Assembly: GCF_029869545.1 (NCBI RefSeq) | Contig: NZ_JARWQD010000311.1 | Location: 1-49,160 of the forward strand | Direction of reading: 5' to 3' | Length of the DNA stretch: 49,160 bases | From: Nocardia wallacei | GTDB lineage: Bacteria > Actinomycetota > Actinomycetes > Mycobacteriales > Mycobacteriaceae | In this document: positions 7,433-15,486 of the stretch, piece by piece | Layout: each line of letters opens with the position of its first letter | How positions within the stretch are numbered: position 1 is the stretch's first letter | Notes under the pieces: model-generated | Seen by the model: only the letters and a program-made list of their open reading frames with translations | What the model was told of the DNA's origin: nothing | The model's database searches: none | Position numbers and translations under genes: made by a program

Positions 7433-8287
7433 ATGTCCGGCGGTGGCTACGATTCTCCTCCCGGTCCGGCCGCCGAGCTGGATCGTTTTCCGCGGCATCG
7501 GATTTCGCTGCACGCGCGGTGGCTGTGGTGGCGGCTGGACCAGACGCAGCGCCGGGAGCTCGGCCGGCGGGAGCTGGCGCGGCTGCTGGATGCGGGCATG
7601 TGCGCACAGGCGGTGCTGTCGCTGCTGCGGGCCCCGGAGGCGGGCGGCCACGGCGAGGACCTGACGGGGCTGACGGTGGTGCTGCTCGAGGGTTCCGACC
7701 GCAATTCGACGATGTTCGTGCGTCTGGTCGCCGCGACCGGGCTGGTGCCGTACCGGCCGCCGCTGCGGGTGCGGGTGGCGGCGCGACTGGCGCCGTGGCT
7801 GCCGCCGGTTCCGGTCGATCGGGGGCTCGCCGGGTTGATCGAGCAGCTGGCGGCGCAGCTGGCGGGCTCGCTGGCCGACGATCCGGGGCGGCAGACGCAG
7901 GTGCGCCGGGCCGCGCGGCTGCGCCTGCTGACCGGGGTGCTGCATCTGGAGCGGGCCCGCGAGGACCTGATCGGTGCCGTGGGGTCGCGGGCGCCGCTGG
8001 CGACGGCACTGCGTCGATGGTCCCTGGCGGCGGCGCTGGCCGCGGCGCACGCGGTGGTGAACCATCCGGAGGTGTACCGCACGGCCGGGATCGGTCCGGG
8101 CCTCCCGGCGGCCGGAACGACCGGCCGCTACGGTCCGGTCGTCCGGTGCGGCCGGACGGCATGGCACCGCGTCCACCGCCGGTCCGCCCGCGCGAGCGAG
8201 CTACGGGCCGTGCCGGAGCGGGCGCTGCCGCCGTCCACTCGGGGGACGGGCGGGGAGCGGGACGGCCCCGGCCACCGGGCCGAATGA
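7433..8287 (+). CDS. Hypothetical protein, Arg/Ala/Leu-rich
   Basis: A 284-residue protein that I cannot place in a family. It begins with a Gly/Pro-rich stretch, then a basic helical region (HARWLWWRLDQTQRRELGRR) and several Leu/Ala/Arg-rich helices to about residue 210; the last 70 residues are Arg/Gly-rich and look disordered. No signal peptide or true membrane span is seen. The ATG follows GAGGGAC. Its divergent pairing with a TetR regulator suggests control by that protein. The C-terminal tail may be overextended if the real stop has been lost. Confidence 0.5.
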   Translation: MSGGGYDSPPGPAAELDRFPRHRISLHARWLWWRLDQTQRRELGRRELARLLDAGMCAQAVLSLLRAPEAGGHGEDLTGLTVVLLEGSDRNSTMFVRLVAATGLVPYRPPLRVRVAARLAPWLPPVPVDRGLAGLIEQLAAQLAGSLADDPGRQTQVRRAARLRLLTGVLHLERAREDLIGAVGSRAPLATALRRWSLAAALAAAHAVVNHPEVYRTAGIGPGLPAAGTTGRYGPVVRCGRTAWHRVHRRSARASELRAVPERALPPSTRGTGGERDGPGHRAE

Positions 8288-8384
8288 CAACGCGGTCCGG
8301 CAACGGGGCGCATGCCACCGCGCGAGCGGTCGACGAGCGGGCCGCCGGGCTCTGCGGCGCGACGACATTCTCGGCGCGGCATTC

Positions 8385-8843
8385 TCAGCGCAGCGGCAGC
8401 TCGATCCCGCGCTCCTCGGCGGGACGGGGGCCGAAGATGCGACGCTCGGACTCGGCGATCCGGGTGTCGTTGATGCTGGCCTCGCGGCGGCGCATCAGGC
8501 CCGAGTCGTCGAACTCCCACAGTTCGTTGCCGTAGCTGCGCCACCACAGGCCCGCCGCGTCGTGCCATTCGTACTGGAAGCGCACGGCCATGCGGTGACC
8601 GCGGAATCCCCACAGCTGCTTGCGCAGTGCGTAGTCGAGTTCGCGCTCCCACTTGCGGGTGAGGAACGCGACGATCTCGTCGCGGCCGGTGACGAACTCG
8701 CCGCGGTTGCGCCACACCGAATCCGGCGTATAGGCGAGCGCCACCCGCTGCGGATCCCGGGTGTTCCAGGCGTCCTCGGCCAGCTGCACCTTCTCGCGGG
8801 CGGCGGCTTCATCGGTGAACGGCGGCAGGGGCGGTCGGGTCAC
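8385..8843 (-). CDS. DUF1348 (NTF2/SnoaL-like) protein
   Basis: A 152-residue small alpha+beta protein matching DUF1348: REKVQLAEDAWNTRDPQRVA, then YTPDSVWRNRGEFVTGRDEI, FLTRKWERELDYALRKQLW and RFQYEWHDAAGLWWRSYGNE. The fold is the NTF2-like cone; members are often annotated as nuclear transport factor 2 family proteins of unknown activity, possibly small-molecule binding. The GTG at 8843 follows a GGAAGGA ribosome site. It is divergent from a GlxA-type regulator with a perfect palindrome in between, so it is a likely target of that regulator. Confidence 0.88.
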   Translation of the reverse strand: MTRPPLPPFTDEAAAREKVQLAEDAWNTRDPQRVALAYTPDSVWRNRGEFVTGRDEIVAFLTRKWERELDYALRKQLWGFRGHRMAVRFQYEWHDAAGLWWRSYGNELWEFDDSGLMRRREASINDTRIAESERRIFGPRPAEERGIELPLR

Positions 8844-8947
8844 GGTAGGTCCTTCCGGTCGGAGGTCACGATGTCGGCGACGGCGGGACCGTCGTCGGCA
8901 CGGCGTCGCGCGGACTTCAGGATCGCCTGGGTATCCCAGCCACCGCC

Positions 8948-8963
8948 GTGTCCTTCAGGACAC
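8948..8963. promoter_or_regulatory. Perfect palindrome GTGTCCT-TC-AGGACAC (operator)
   Basis: Seven-base perfect arms around a 2-base centre, 44 bases before the ATG of the GlxA-type regulator and 105 bases before the divergent DUF1348 start. A TAGTGT -10-like box at 8995-9000 lies between it and the regulator start. The most likely reader is the adjacent regulator or another dimeric factor. Confidence 0.55.
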
Positions 8964-9006
8964 GAACCCCACACATGCAGACATCGCGGGTTGCTAGTGT
9001 CGCGGC

Positions 9007-9960
9007 ATGGGCAGACAGGTGGCCGTGCTGGCGTTCGAGGGGGTGCGGCTGCTGGATACCACGGCGGTGCTGGAGGTGTTCAGCACGGCGAACGCCCTGG
9101 GCGGGCGGTACGAGATCACGCTGTGCTCCCCGGCCGGGGAGCCGGTGACCACCGCGTCGGGCACCCGGCTGCTGGTGGACGCCGCGTATTCGGCTCTCGC
9201 GCAACCACATACCGTGCTGGTGCCGGGCGGTCCGGCGCTGCCGCACGCACCGGTTCCGCCCGAACTCGTGGCCGCGCTCGGCGAGTTGTCGGGCCCGGCG
9301 CGGCGGGTGGCCTCGGTGTGCACGGGCGCGTTCGCCTTGGCACAGGCCGGGCTGCTGACCGGCCGCCGCGCGACCACACACTGGCGGCATGCCGGGCGCC
9401 TGGCCCGCGCGTATCCGGGGATCACCGTCGAACCGGACGCCATCTACGTCCGCGACGGCGCCGTGCTGACCTCGGCCGGGGTGAGCGCCGGGCTGGATCT
9501 GGCGCTGGCGCTGGTGGAGGAGGACGAGGGTCCCGCGCTGGCCCGCGACGTGGCCCGCGATCTGGTGATCTTCCTGCAGCGTCCCGGCGGACAGTCCCAG
9601 TTCTCGGTGGCCGCCCGCACCCCGCGCCCGCGCCGCGACGGCCTGCGCGCGGTCCTGGACGCGGTGCTCGCCGACCCGGCCGGAGATCATTCCCTGACCG
9701 CCATGGCCGCCCGCGCCGCCGTCAGCACCCGGCATCTGACCCGCCTGTTCGGCGACGAATTGGCCACCACGCCAGCCGCTTTCGTGGAGTCGGCGCGGGT
9801 GGAGGCCGCGCAGGCCATGCTCGAATCCGGCGAATCGGTGACGGCGGCGGCCCGCCGCTCGGGACTGGGCAGCGACGAATCGCTGCGCCGCGCCTTCCTC
9901 CGGCACCTGGGCATCACCCCGTCGGCCTACCGAGCCCGCTTCCGCACCACGGCCCGCTGA
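9007..9960 (+). CDS. GlxA-family regulator: DJ-1/PfpI domain plus AraC-type HTH
   Basis: A 317-residue regulator. Residues 1 to about 185 form a class I glutamine-amidotransferase/DJ-1-like domain with the nucleophile-elbow cysteine C105 (SVCTGAFALA); residues about 215-317 form an AraC/XylS domain with two helix-turn-helix units (MAARAAVSTRHLTRLFGDEL and ARRSGLGSDESLRRAFLRHL). Such proteins are usually activators sensing small metabolites, but no effector can be read from the sequence. The ATG at 9007 lies only 6 bases after a -10-like TAGTGT, so the transcript may be leaderless. The perfect palindrome at 8948-8963 is the probable binding site, controlling itself and the divergent DUF1348 gene. 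Confidence 0.92.
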   Translation: MGRQVAVLAFEGVRLLDTTAVLEVFSTANALGGRYEITLCSPAGEPVTTASGTRLLVDAAYSALAQPHTVLVPGGPALPHAPVPPELVAALGELSGPARRVASVCTGAFALAQAGLLTGRRATTHWRHAGRLARAYPGITVEPDAIYVRDGAVLTSAGVSAGLDLALALVEEDEGPALARDVARDLVIFLQRPGGQSQFSVAARTPRPRRDGLRAVLDAVLADPAGDHSLTAMAARAAVSTRHLTRLFGDELATTPAAFVESARVEAAQAMLESGESVTAAARRSGLGSDESLRRAFLRHLGITPSAYRARFRTTAR

Positions 9961-9995
9961 CCCGCGCGGCGGTACCGGGGGACTCGAGGTTTACC

Positions 9996-10712
9996 TCAGC
10001 GCAACGCGTAGCGTGCGGCGAGGGCGGGAATGGCGGCGATCTTGTCGGCGGGCAGCGAGTCCCAGCGCAGGCCGGGCGGGCGGTGCGGCTCGTCGCAGCG
10101 GATCACCGCGTCGGGGGTGACGATCAGGTCGACGCGGCAATCGTGGTCGGCCTCGGGCAGTTCGTCGTCGACGACCTGCAGCCGGTGCACGGTGGTGGCG
10201 ATGAGGGTGCGCTCATCGATCAGCCCGACCTCCTGCAGCAGCGCGATCTCGATATCGGAGTACCCCGCGCCCTTGCCCAGCCGCACACCCCGGCGATTGA
10301 CCGCGACGCTGCCGAGCACGATCAGGTCGATCGGCAGCATCTCGTCGACCTCCACATTGCGGGCGATCCGCACGGCGATGTCCTTGCGGGCGGCCTCGGC
10401 CGCCGGGACCGGGAGATACGCGGGATCGAGCAGGTAGAACGGCTTGGCCGCGGCGAGGCGCGGGCAGGCCATGTAGATCAGCTTCCCCGCGGCCAGCGCG
10501 TGCCGCCGCACCGGTAGCTGGGCGGTATCGGGCACCGTGGTGATCACGCGCGCGGCGCGCCACTCGGGCAACTCGGCGAGCCGGTCGGCGGCGGCCGCGG
10601 CGCCGACGAATTCGGGAATGTTGCAGGGCGCGCCGTCGGGCACCGCGCGCTCGTGGGCCAGCAACGACCAGATGCGTTCCCGCACCACCTGTTTCGCGTG
10701 ATCGACACTCAC
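9996..10712 (-). CDS. 5-formyltetrahydrofolate cyclo-ligase family protein
   Basis: A 238-residue protein with the family's substrate/ATP loop GVRLGKGAGYSDIE and the preceding IDLIVLGSVAVNRRG strand. The sequence is closer to the short archaeal-type or MTHFS-domain proteins than to the classical enzyme, so the exact reaction (5-formyl-THF to 5,10-methenyl-THF, or a related ligation) is not certain. It lies downstream of, and in the same direction as, the toxin-antitoxin-like pair (87-base gap) and might be co-transcribed with it. Confidence 0.8.
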   Translation of the reverse strand: MSVDHAKQVVRERIWSLLAHERAVPDGAPCNIPEFVGAAAAADRLAELPEWRAARVITTVPDTAQLPVRRHALAAGKLIYMACPRLAAAKPFYLLDPAYLPVPAAEAARKDIAVRIARNVEVDEMLPIDLIVLGSVAVNRRGVRLGKGAGYSDIEIALLQEVGLIDERTLIATTVHRLQVVDDELPEADHDCRVDLIVTPDAVIRCDEPHRPPGLRWDSLPADKIAAIPALAARYALR

Positions 10713-10799
10713 TGCGCCACTCCTCTGGTTGCCGTCGGCACCGGTGCCCCCGCGCCGGTCCGCTGATCGATCGGACGAAGCCGCAGCGGTGCGCGATGC

Positions 10800-11129
10800 T
10801 CAGCCCGCTCGCCGTGCCGGATGCAGGCGGGACAGGGCCATGCGGGCCTCGGCGCGGGAGATGAGCTGGTCGTCGTCGAGTTCGGCGATGGCGGCCTCGA
10901 GCCACTCACGGACCAGCGTGGACAGGCCGATCCCGCGTTCGGCCGCGAGCTGTTTGAGCCGGGTGTGCAGGCGCAGCGGCAGCCGGATGGAGCTGGTGAT
11001 CATGATGTCCTCGTCCGGCGGCAGCGGCGGCGGTACCTGTTCCGGGGATACCGGGTCGTCGCTGAAGGTCAGCCGGTCCAGGAATGCCGTCACCTCCTGC
11101 GGGGTGGACGGGAAGTCCTTGTCGCTCAT
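10800..11129 (-). CDS. Ribbon-helix-helix (CopG-like) protein, probable antitoxin
   Basis: A 109-residue protein whose C-terminal half is a ribbon-helix-helix: SSIRLPLRLHTRLKQLAAER followed by GIGLSTLVREWLEAAI. The first 50 residues are acidic and Pro-rich, as in antitoxins that wrap around a toxin. Its ATG overlaps the stop of the upstream 92-residue gene by 4 bases (ATGA), so the two are translationally coupled. The order toxin then RHH antitoxin fits BrnT-BrnA modules. It probably represses its own operon through the palindrome at 11412-11427. Confidence 0.75.
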   Translation of the reverse strand: MSDKDFPSTPQEVTAFLDRLTFSDDPVSPEQVPPPLPPDEDIMITSSIRLPLRLHTRLKQLAAERGIGLSTLVREWLEAAIAELDDDQLISRAEARMALSRLHPARRAG

Positions 11130-11404
11130 CGCCGGTTCTCCTGTTCCCACTGTTCGAACACCGTCAGTTCGTCGCCGCGCATCTCGCGGGCGCCGATGAT
11201 CAGCCACGTCCAGCTGTCCTGCCGGCGGGCGGCGACGATGAGCGGCCGCCCGGCGTCGGTGCGGGCCCACAGGGTGAGCACCGCGACGTTGCCGTCGTGG
11301 GCGAGCCGCGGCCACCGCCGCCTGCTCTCGAGGATCTGCCGAACCTCGGAGGTCTCGATGCCGATCAGGTGAGCGAGCGCCCAATCCGGCCACTCGAAAC
11401 CCAT
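11126..11404 (-). CDS. BrnT-like putative toxin
   Basis: A 92-residue protein beginning FEWPDWALAHLIGI and ending DSWTWLIIGAREMRGDEL, a layout like BrnT ribonuclease toxins (FEW start, late I-I-x-A-R strand). The similarity is distant and the catalytic residues cannot be assigned with confidence, so toxin activity is inferred mainly from size, gene order and the coupled ribbon-helix-helix partner. The ATG at 11404 lies a few bases behind a TAGTAT -10-like box on the minus strand, so the mRNA may be leaderless. The palindromic operator overlaps that box. Confidence 0.6.
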   Translation of the reverse strand: MGFEWPDWALAHLIGIETSEVRQILESRRRWPRLAHDGNVAVLTLWARTDAGRPLIVAARRQDSWTWLIIGAREMRGDELTVFEQWEQENRR

Positions 11405-11411
11405 GACCTCA

Positions 11412-11427
11412 TACTACGCGCGTAGTA
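11412..11427. promoter_or_regulatory. Perfect palindrome TACTAC-GCGC-GTAGTA, operator of the TA-like pair
   Basis: A fully symmetric 16-base site starting 8 bases upstream of the toxin start and overlapping the minus-strand -10-like TAGTAT. This placement is classic for autorepression by a ribbon-helix-helix antitoxin. Half-sites ACTAC/GTAGT recur at 6069-6083 with a 5-base spacer. Confidence 0.6.
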
Positions 11428-11502
11428 ACTGCTGCTGGCAGGGTTTTGTGCGCAGAACCGGTCGGCCGGTTGCGCTGTGGCAGGCGACGGCGGCGGATTC
11501 AC

Positions 11503-12696
11503 TCACCCCTCGAACAGCGGCCGCCCGACGTAGTCGCCCGGCCCGGACGCGCCGGGCGCGATCGCGAAGACCGCGGATCCGACGGGCGTCGTCCAGGTGT
11601 TGAGCGCGTCGAATTCGGCCAGCCGGGCCTGCACCGGCAGGAACTGGGTGTCGATATCGCGCTGGTAGGACGCGAACAGCAGGCCCGAATTCGAGGTGGC
11701 GCCCGGTGCGGGGGCGTCGTCGTAGTTGTAGCCGCGCCGCAGGAACCGTTCGCCGTCGGTGGTGTGGTGGGCGCGGGCGATATGCGACGAGGGCGGAATG
11801 ACCGGAATGCCGTTGCGGTCCACGGCCGCGAAATCCGGTTCGTCGAATTCGCGGGTCCCCGTCAGCGGCGCACCGGTGGCGATGCGCCGCCCCACCGTGA
11901 GCTCGCGGCCGTCGGCGTCGAGTTCGTCCCAGGTGTCGAGGTTCATCTCGATCCGGCGCAGCACCAGCGAGGTGCCCCCGGCCAGCCAGGGGTGGGTGGC
12001 GCCGTCGTCCCAGACGAGCCGATCGAACTCGCCCGGTTCGACGTTGACGGTGCCGTCGACCTGACCCATCAGATTCCGCATCGTCTGGCCCCGCGCCGCG
12101 TTGCGGAAGCCGCGCTGCACCCACCGCACCGACACCAGCGAGGTCACGCTCTTGCACAGCGCCCGCACCGCGTGCGAGACCGTCGTCGCCTCGTCCGCGC
12201 AGACCTGCAGCAGCAGGTCCCCGTCGCCGTAGGCGGGGTCGAGCCGGTCGATCGGGAACCGCGGCAGCGGCCGCAGCCAGCGCGGGCGTGCCGACTCCAG
12301 CCCCGCGACGGTGAACAGCCGCGGCCCGAACCCGATGGTGACGGTGAGCCGCGCCGGTCGCGCGGCCAGTTCGGGTTCGGTGTCGGCGAGCGCCGGGCGG
12401 CCCCGGGTGAGCCGGGCGGCGTCACCGGTCCACAGCTTCAGCAGCCCGGCGATATCGTCGCGGCCGGTCCCGGGCCGCAGGTCCAGCGCGACGAAGGCCG
12501 CGTGTCGCTGCGGCGCGGTCGCGATGCCGCCCTGGTGGGGTCCGTAGCACGGTTCGGTCGCCTGCGCCGGATCCGGTTCGGACTCGGAGTGCGCGAATCT
12601 CTCGGCGCTCCAAGCGATTCCGGCGGCACCGGCGATTCCGGCCGCGGCGGCGCCCCCGCCGAGCAGGCGCCGTCGCGACAGCCGCGGCTCAGCCAC
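11503..12696 (-). CDS. Tat-exported DyP-type haem peroxidase (EfeB/DtpA-like)
   Basis: A 397-residue protein with a Tat signal (LSRRRLLGG, residues 6-14, then a hydrophobic Ala/Gly stretch) and a two-part DyP domain. The hallmark GxxDG motif is G211-Q-V-D214-G215 and the proximal haem ligand is H305 (SSHIARAH), followed by the distal arginine region FLRRGYNY. The reaction is H2O2-dependent oxidation outside the membrane. The start codon (GTG, 12696) overlaps the end of the PCu(A)C lipoprotein gene by 8 bases, so they form one operon. Streptomyces places a DyP peroxidase (DtpA) with copper chaperones, which suggests a role in copper-enzyme maturation or oxidative handling; EfeB-type iron/haem roles are less supported because no efeU/efeO is adjacent. 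Confidence 0.93.
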   Translation of the reverse strand: MAEPRLSRRRLLGGGAAAAGIAGAAGIAWSAERFAHSESEPDPAQATEPCYGPHQGGIATAPQRHAAFVALDLRPGTGRDDIAGLLKLWTGDAARLTRGRPALADTEPELAARPARLTVTIGFGPRLFTVAGLESARPRWLRPLPRFPIDRLDPAYGDGDLLLQVCADEATTVSHAVRALCKSVTSLVSVRWVQRGFRNAARGQTMRNLMGQVDGTVNVEPGEFDRLVWDDGATHPWLAGGTSLVLRRIEMNLDTWDELDADGRELTVGRRIATGAPLTGTREFDEPDFAAVDRNGIPVIPPSSHIARAHHTTDGERFLRRGYNYDDAPAPGATSNSGLLFASYQRDIDTQFLPVQARLAEFDALNTWTTPVGSAVFAIAPGASGPGDYVGRPLFEG

Positions 12697-13219
12697 CGTG
12701 CGCGGCGGGGGAGTCGCCGGTGGGTGCGTAGTTCTCCTTGTTGCCGGGGAAGTCGCGCACCTGAGCGGTGAAGGTGGTGCTGGAGCCGTCGGCGAACTTC
12801 AGCGTGATCGGCACCTCCGAGCCGGTGCGCAGCGGCGCCTTCAGATCCATGAACATCAGGTGGTCCGAGCCCGGTTGCAGCGTCGCGCTCCCGTGCGCCG
12901 GGACGGGCATGCCACCGGCCTTGGGGCGCATCGTCTTCGAGCCGTTGGTGTCGACGGTCTCGTGGATCTCCATCCGGCCCGAGGCGGGGCTGGTGGCGTC
13001 GACGATGCGGGCCTCGCGGTCGGAGGTGTTGTCGAATTCGGCGAAGGCCGCGGACATGCCGTGGTCGGCGGCCTTGATCCACTGCTCGGCAACCCGCACC
13101 GAATCGGCCTGGGAGGCCGCAGCGGTGTCGTTCCCGGACGAGCAGCCGGTGAGTACGACCGGGACGGCGAGGACCGCGACGGCCAGGCCGCCGAAGCGGG
13201 CGAAAGTGTATGTGGACAT
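12689..13219 (-). CDS. PCu(A)C-family copper chaperone lipoprotein
   Basis: A 176-residue secreted lipoprotein: signal peptide ending in lipobox LTGC (C26), then a PCu(A)C cupredoxin-like domain. The copper ligands are visible as H86 (MEIHE), M97 (TMRP), H120 and M122 (DHLMFM), close to the canonical H-x10-M-x21-H-x-M. The family carries Cu(I) outside the cell to cytochrome oxidase CuA or to secreted enzymes. It is the first gene of a two-gene operon with the DyP peroxidase. The start at 13219 is set by the signal peptide; a longer upstream frame lacks any signal features. A 424-base gene-free stretch precedes it. Confidence 0.93.
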   Translation of the reverse strand: MSTYTFARFGGLAVAVLAVPVVLTGCSSGNDTAAASQADSVRVAEQWIKAADHGMSAAFAEFDNTSDREARIVDATSPASGRMEIHETVDTNGSKTMRPKAGGMPVPAHGSATLQPGSDHLMFMDLKAPLRTGSEVPITLKFADGSSTTFTAQVRDFPGNKENYAPTGDSPAAHGG

Positions 13220-13643
13220 GGAGAACTCCGTTTCTGAGAGGTAGGGGACACCACCGTCCGGTACGCCGTGGCCGTCGAGCGCGCACGCAATCGCGCGGCA
13301 CGCAACCGTGAGCAGCGGACGCTCACGCTGTCCGTGCCCGCGGCACGCGAGACCCACGCGGAGCCAGGCCATCCGAGGGCGCACCGCAGCCGCAGTGCCC
13401 GGTTCGCCGCCGTCGTGTCCGACGAGCCCTTCCGAGCACGGTGCGCCGTGTGCGGCATGGACCGCCGATTCCGGGTGCTACATCGACCCCCGAGTGCGGT
13501 CCGGATCGGCGACGGCTGGTTGCGGACGGTGCCGGGCTCGGCTGTGCCGGTTTCCCTGTCGGCGCGGACCTGCGTCCGCGCGGATCTGTCGGCCGGACTC
13601 ACGGCGGGGTGCCGGGACGGCCTCGCGATCCGGGCGGGTCAGG
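13220..13643. other. 424-base gene-free region upstream of the PCu(A)C operon
   Basis: No convincing coding frame on either strand: the open frames are Arg/Pro/Ala-rich shadows without domain features. It should hold the promoter of the PCu(A)C-DyP operon and the 3' end of the membrane-protein transcript. I saw no strong hairpin or palindrome in it. Confidence 0.5.
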
Positions 13644-14204
13644 TCACGCGATCGCGAGACCTACCGAACGGTGGAGGAAGAAGGCCGGGTCCCGTGGTGG
13701 CCCGCGCCGCCCGATACCCGAACTGATCAGCAGGCGCCGCGGCGCCGCGCCCCCGGTGTGGCGGGGGAGGAGAGGGGACCCCGGCGGCGCGGGCACGGAA
13801 GCCGCGAGCGCGACCACGGCCCGCCGCACACTCGACAGGGCGCGGCCGAGCGCGACCTCGGCGCCGCGAATGAGCAAGGCGCCCACCGGAATCGCCACCA
13901 GGTGCGCGATGAGCATCGCGGAGCTGAACATCGCCGGATGACAGTGCTCCGGCGACATCGACAGCGCGGCATGCCCGATCGCCTGCCCCGCCGCGAGCAT
14001 GAGCATCAGCCGCGGCAGCCCGCTACCGATCGCGGAAACCAGGACTCCGGTGAGCGTGCACGCGGTGACGAGCAGGGTGAGAGCGGTGGATCCGACCGCG
14101 ATCGCGCCACCACCGAGCGCATGAGCGGCAATACTCACGGCCCCCGACGCCGCGCCGACGCACGCGCCACGCAACCGCGCCGCAGGATCCGCCGATGACC
14201 GCAC
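13644..14204 (-). CDS. Membrane protein with His/Met/Cys-rich loop, possible metal role
   Basis: A 186-residue protein with about four hydrophobic segments (ACVGAASGAVSIAAHALGGG, ALTLLVTACTLTGVLVSAIG, LMLMLAAGQAIGHAALSM, MLIAHLVAIPVGALLI). The loop HAALSMSPEHCHPAMF packs His, Met and Cys, the ligand set for Cu(I), and lies at a membrane edge. With the PCu(A)C chaperone downstream in the same direction, a copper-related role is inferred, not shown. The GTG at 14204 is chosen because the frame before it is Arg/Ala-rich shadow; the last 40 residues are soluble and basic. The family is unnamed to me. Confidence 0.65.
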   Translation of the reverse strand: MRSSADPAARLRGACVGAASGAVSIAAHALGGGAIAVGSTALTLLVTACTLTGVLVSAIGSGLPRLMLMLAAGQAIGHAALSMSPEHCHPAMFSSAMLIAHLVAIPVGALLIRGAEVALGRALSSVRRAVVALAASVPAPPGSPLLPRHTGGAAPRRLLISSGIGRRGPPRDPAFFLHRSVGLAIA

Positions 14205-14272
14205 CCGGACATCGTACGGTCCGCGGGACCGGCCGCGGCGTTCAGTCCGGGTGGCGCCCGCCACAACCCGGA

Positions 14273-15073
14273 TCAGTCGGCGATCGGCAGCAGCTGCGGG
14301 CGTTTGGCGGTCACGCCCGCGCCGGAGGACACCCCGCGCAGGCGCCGCCCGATCCAGGGAGCCATATGCAGTGCGGCCCACCGCAATTCGGCCGCGACCA
14401 GTTCGGTCAGGCCGCGCCGCAGCGGCGGCAGCGGCTGCCGCCAGCTGCCGTCGGCACCCGGAAGGCGCAGGGTATCGGCGACCGCGCGGGCGACCAGATC
14501 GTGGCCGAGCGGATTGAGATGCAGGCGATCCTCGGCCCACACCCGCGGGTCGGTGGTGGCCGCGACCGGCTCGAAATCGACGAGGATGACGCCGGGCCGC
14601 CGGGCCAGCTCCCGCACCCGGGCATTCATCGCCCGCACGCGCGCCGACAGCGGCCGCACGATCGGGGCCACGCCGCCGATATCGGGATAGGTGAACGTCA
14701 CCACGCGGGCACCGGCGGCGGTGAGCGCGGCGAACATGGCATCGATGTCCGCGAGTACCGCGTCCTGGTCGAAGCGGGGGCGGATCAGGTCGTTCATTCC
14801 CGCCACCACGGAGGCGAGGTCGGGCTCGAGCGCGAGCGCGGGCCCGAGTTGCTCGGCGCGAATGGCGGCCGCCCGCCGTCCGCGCACCGCCAGATTGGCA
14901 TACGCCGACCGGGGATAGGCCCGTGCCAGGTGATCGGCCAGGCGATCGGCCCAGCCGCGATGACCGCCCCGGCCGTCGGGGTCGCCGACACCCTCGGTCT
15001 GGCTGTCACCGAGCGCGACGTACCGCGAGATCGGCCGCCCTGCTGCGTTGTCCGTTGTCACCTGCACCTCCAC
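14273..15073 (-). CDS. SGNH/GDSL hydrolase (first of two)
   Basis: A 266-residue esterase-type protein with all SGNH blocks: GDSQTEG (nucleophile S24), GMND (N94) and the catalytic pair D182 and H185 in DRLHLNPLGH. There is no signal peptide, so it is probably cytoplasmic. Substrates of the family range from acyl esters to acetylated sugars. The GTG at 15073 is used; GTG codons 2 and 4 triplets later are possible. It follows a 64-residue gene, a second and unrelated-looking SGNH hydrolase and a GtrA gene in the same direction, suggesting envelope or lipid modification. Confidence 0.9.
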   Translation of the reverse strand: MEVQVTTDNAAGRPISRYVALGDSQTEGVGDPDGRGGHRGWADRLADHLARAYPRSAYANLAVRGRRAAAIRAEQLGPALALEPDLASVVAGMNDLIRPRFDQDAVLADIDAMFAALTAAGARVVTFTYPDIGGVAPIVRPLSARVRAMNARVRELARRPGVILVDFEPVAATTDPRVWAEDRLHLNPLGHDLVARAVADTLRLPGADGSWRQPLPPLRRGLTELVAAELRWAALHMAPWIGRRLRGVSSGAGVTAKRPQLLPIAD

Positions 15074-15164
15074 GGAGCCACTGCGGAGAGCACATGGTAC
15101 GTCGCGGTGGAAAACGGCCCGGAAACAGCAGTCGGCGGTATTCCCCCGCTCGTGTTCCCGCGCG

Positions 15165-15359
15165 TCAGGCGGAACCGGGGCCGTGCGGGTCGATGTGGTC
15201 GTGGAGGGTCTCGACGAGGCCGCTCATCGCCACCAGTGAGGATTCGTCGCGATAGGTGATCCCCGGAAACTGGTCGGTGGACGCGATGAAGATGCGATCG
15301 GGCGCGGACCACTGCACGCGAATCGCGGAGAGCCGAATGCGCCGGTCGATGTCGTCCAT
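15165..15359 (-). CDS. Small conserved-looking hypothetical protein (64 aa)
   Basis: A 64-residue protein starting MDDIDRRIRLSAIRVQWSAP and containing DRIFIASTDQFPGITYRDES, with a balanced amino-acid mix unlike the Arg/Pro-rich shadow frames around it. That composition and its place between two SGNH hydrolase genes on the same strand are the reasons for calling it. The start is the ATG at 15359. Function unknown; no signal peptide or membrane segment. Confidence 0.55.
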   Translation of the reverse strand: MDDIDRRIRLSAIRVQWSAPDRIFIASTDQFPGITYRDESSLVAMSGLVETLHDHIDPHGPGSA

Positions 15360-15486
15360 CGGGGGCCTTACACATCGTCGTGCCGACCAGGGTCGAATGC
15401 AGCATGACACACCGTCGCGTCGCGCGGAAGCGGGCCGCTGCCGCCGGTGGGGAGCCGGTCCGGCACGGCGCGAGTCGGCGCGGTAT

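Noticed and set aside
13268..13726. Open frames in the 424-base gap before PCu(A)C
   Set aside because: Arg/Ala/Ser-rich with no start context or motif; treated as non-coding.
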